Shown here one piece after another: positions 13,223 to 13,482 of a stretch of DNA of 13,482 nt (position 1 is its first letter; each line of letters starts with the position of its first letter). The translations under genes and the position numbers were made by a program. The notes beneath the pieces were generated by a model. It was given only the letters and a program-made list of their open reading frames with translations. It was not told where the DNA came from and did no database searches. The stretch is from Lachnoclostridium sp. UBA3262. GTDB taxonomy: Bacteria > Bacillota > Clostridia > Lachnospirales > Lachnospiraceae. The stretch lies in the NCBI GenBank assembly GCA_002362575.1, contig DEUM01000036.1, positions 1 to 13,482 on the forward strand. The letters run 5' to 3'.

Positions 13223-13243
13223 CCCTCTAGTATTAAAGGAGGG
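13223..13243 (+). promoter_or_regulatory. Short hairpin covering the toxin 2 ribosome site
   Basis: CCCTC (13223-13227) can pair with GAGGG (13239-13243), part of the AAAGGAGGG ribosome site, across 11 nt, with two further G-T pairs outside. This mirrors the masked site of toxin 1 with a different sequence. Stem is short, so confidence is limited. Confidence 0.45.
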
Positions 13244-13252
13244 TGATGCCCT

Positions 13253-13339
13253 ATGGATACATTAGAAGTTCTTACTCTATTGTTAATCATATTTACGGCT
13301 CTGTCATACATAGACAATCATAATAACAAAAAGAAATAG
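13253..13339 (+). CDS. Very short putative holin-like toxin, 28 aa (type I toxin-antitoxin)
   Basis: A 28-residue peptide, MDTLEVLTLLLIIFTALSYI followed by DNHNNKKK: acidic start, one hydrophobic helix (about 6-20), polar and basic tail. An in-frame stop at 13244-13246 rules out an upstream extension, and AAAGGAGGG precedes the ATG, so this tiny frame is well defined. The YID...N...K tail resembles that of toxin 1 (YIDKKNKRK). Its promoter, leader, antisense RNA and terminator are arranged just as in the first locus, which is the main reason to call a frame this small. The helix is short for a full membrane span, so it may act near the membrane surface or as an oligomer. Probably missed by standard gene finders. 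Toxicity inferred. Confidence 0.72.
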   Translation: MDTLEVLTLLLIIFTALSYIDNHNNKKK

Positions 13340-13431
13340 CATCCTGAACCCTAGCAAAGTTTAGATGCTATTCCTTTTAAGTATTTAAATTCTACTGAGG
13401 GCGAATCGGAGTTACATCCGATTGCCTTTCT
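13325..13431 (-). ncRNA. Antisense antitoxin RNA of toxin locus 2 (about 105 nt)
   Basis: A minus-strand promoter (13461-13466 and 13438-13443) would start this RNA near 13431. It ends at a hairpin made by TAGCATC (13337-13343) with GATGCTA (13364-13370), extended inside by TGAAC/GTTTA past a one-base bulge; on that strand the hairpin is followed by TTTCTTTTTG. It covers the stop codon and Lys codons of the toxin and the whole of its 3' untranslated region. Same geometry as antitoxin RNA 1, but with little sequence in common. Ends are predicted only. Confidence 0.7.
13400..13429 (+). terminator. Terminator of toxin 2 mRNA
   Basis: AATCGGA (13404-13410) pairs with TCCGATT (13417-13423), extended by GGC/GCC past a bulged G, then TTTC. 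The loop (13411-13416) is GTTACA, as in the toxin 1 terminator. Confidence 0.75.
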
Positions 13432-13437
13432 GAATAA

Positions 13438-13466
13438 ATTATACACCAGGGTGGCTGAGAAATCAA
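13438..13466 (-). promoter_or_regulatory. Promoter of antisense antitoxin RNA 2
   Basis: On the minus strand: TTGATT (13461-13466), 17-nt spacer, perfect TATAAT (13438-13443). Confidence 0.75.
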
Positions 13467-13477
13467 CCACCCTTTTT
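13449..13477 (+). terminator. Second intrinsic terminator at the right edge
   Basis: GGGTGG (13449-13454) pairs with CCACCC (13467-13472), followed by five T (13473-13477). It overlaps the antitoxin promoter on the other strand and would stop any read-through from the toxin or the lipase operon. Confidence 0.75.
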
Positions 13478-13482
13478 CATTT

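Overview
The window looks like a chromosomal piece of a low-to-mid GC Gram-positive gut anaerobe, most likely a Lachnospiraceae-type Clostridia. The signs are strong AGGAGG-like ribosome sites, consensus sigma-A promoters with 17-nt spacers, lipoprotein leaders, DUF2164, DUF4846 and PadR/HAAS families, and a Firmicutes-style type I toxin-antitoxin locus. Family names come from reading the translations; no database was searched.

Layout. (1) 3-332 is the 3' end of an unrecognised gene entering from the left edge, followed by a clear terminator. (2) 459-862 is a compact type I toxin-antitoxin locus: a 38-aa holin-like membrane peptide on the + strand and a convergent antisense RNA (about 827 to 692) with its own promoter and terminator. 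(3) 1013-2257 holds a DUF2164 gene and a DUF4846 membrane-anchored extracytoplasmic protein. (4) 2403-7910 is a tandem array of four paralogous lipoproteins (A-D, about 450 aa each). Their leaders are nearly identical and their bodies, probably beta-propellers, diverge. (5) 7950-8645 is a YdcF/SanA-type DUF218 envelope protein, and 8705-9322 is a Mn/Fe superoxide dismutase. (6) 9396-10819, on the minus strand, is a PadR regulator / HAAS-DUF3887 membrane protein / SdpI-like membrane protein operon, with a 25-bp perfect palindromic operator on its promoter. (7) 10985-13132 is a tight three-gene + strand operon: deoxyinosine-DNA glycosylase family protein, YgjP-like zinc metallopeptidase, and monoacylglycerol-lipase-like alpha/beta hydrolase. 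(8) 13143-13477 is a second type I toxin-antitoxin locus built on the same plan, with a toxin of only 28 aa that is easily missed.

How the parts may work together. The block from 1013 to 8645 is mostly envelope genes facing out of the cell. The four lipoproteins look like a family that expands and recombines in place: leaders group B with C, while bodies group A with B and C with D. The PadR cassette has the form of an autoregulated envelope-stress or antimicrobial-immunity module. The two toxin loci share order, promoter spacing, Shine-Dalgarno-blocking leader and a GTTACA hairpin loop. No tRNA, rRNA, CRISPR array, transposase or integrase was seen.
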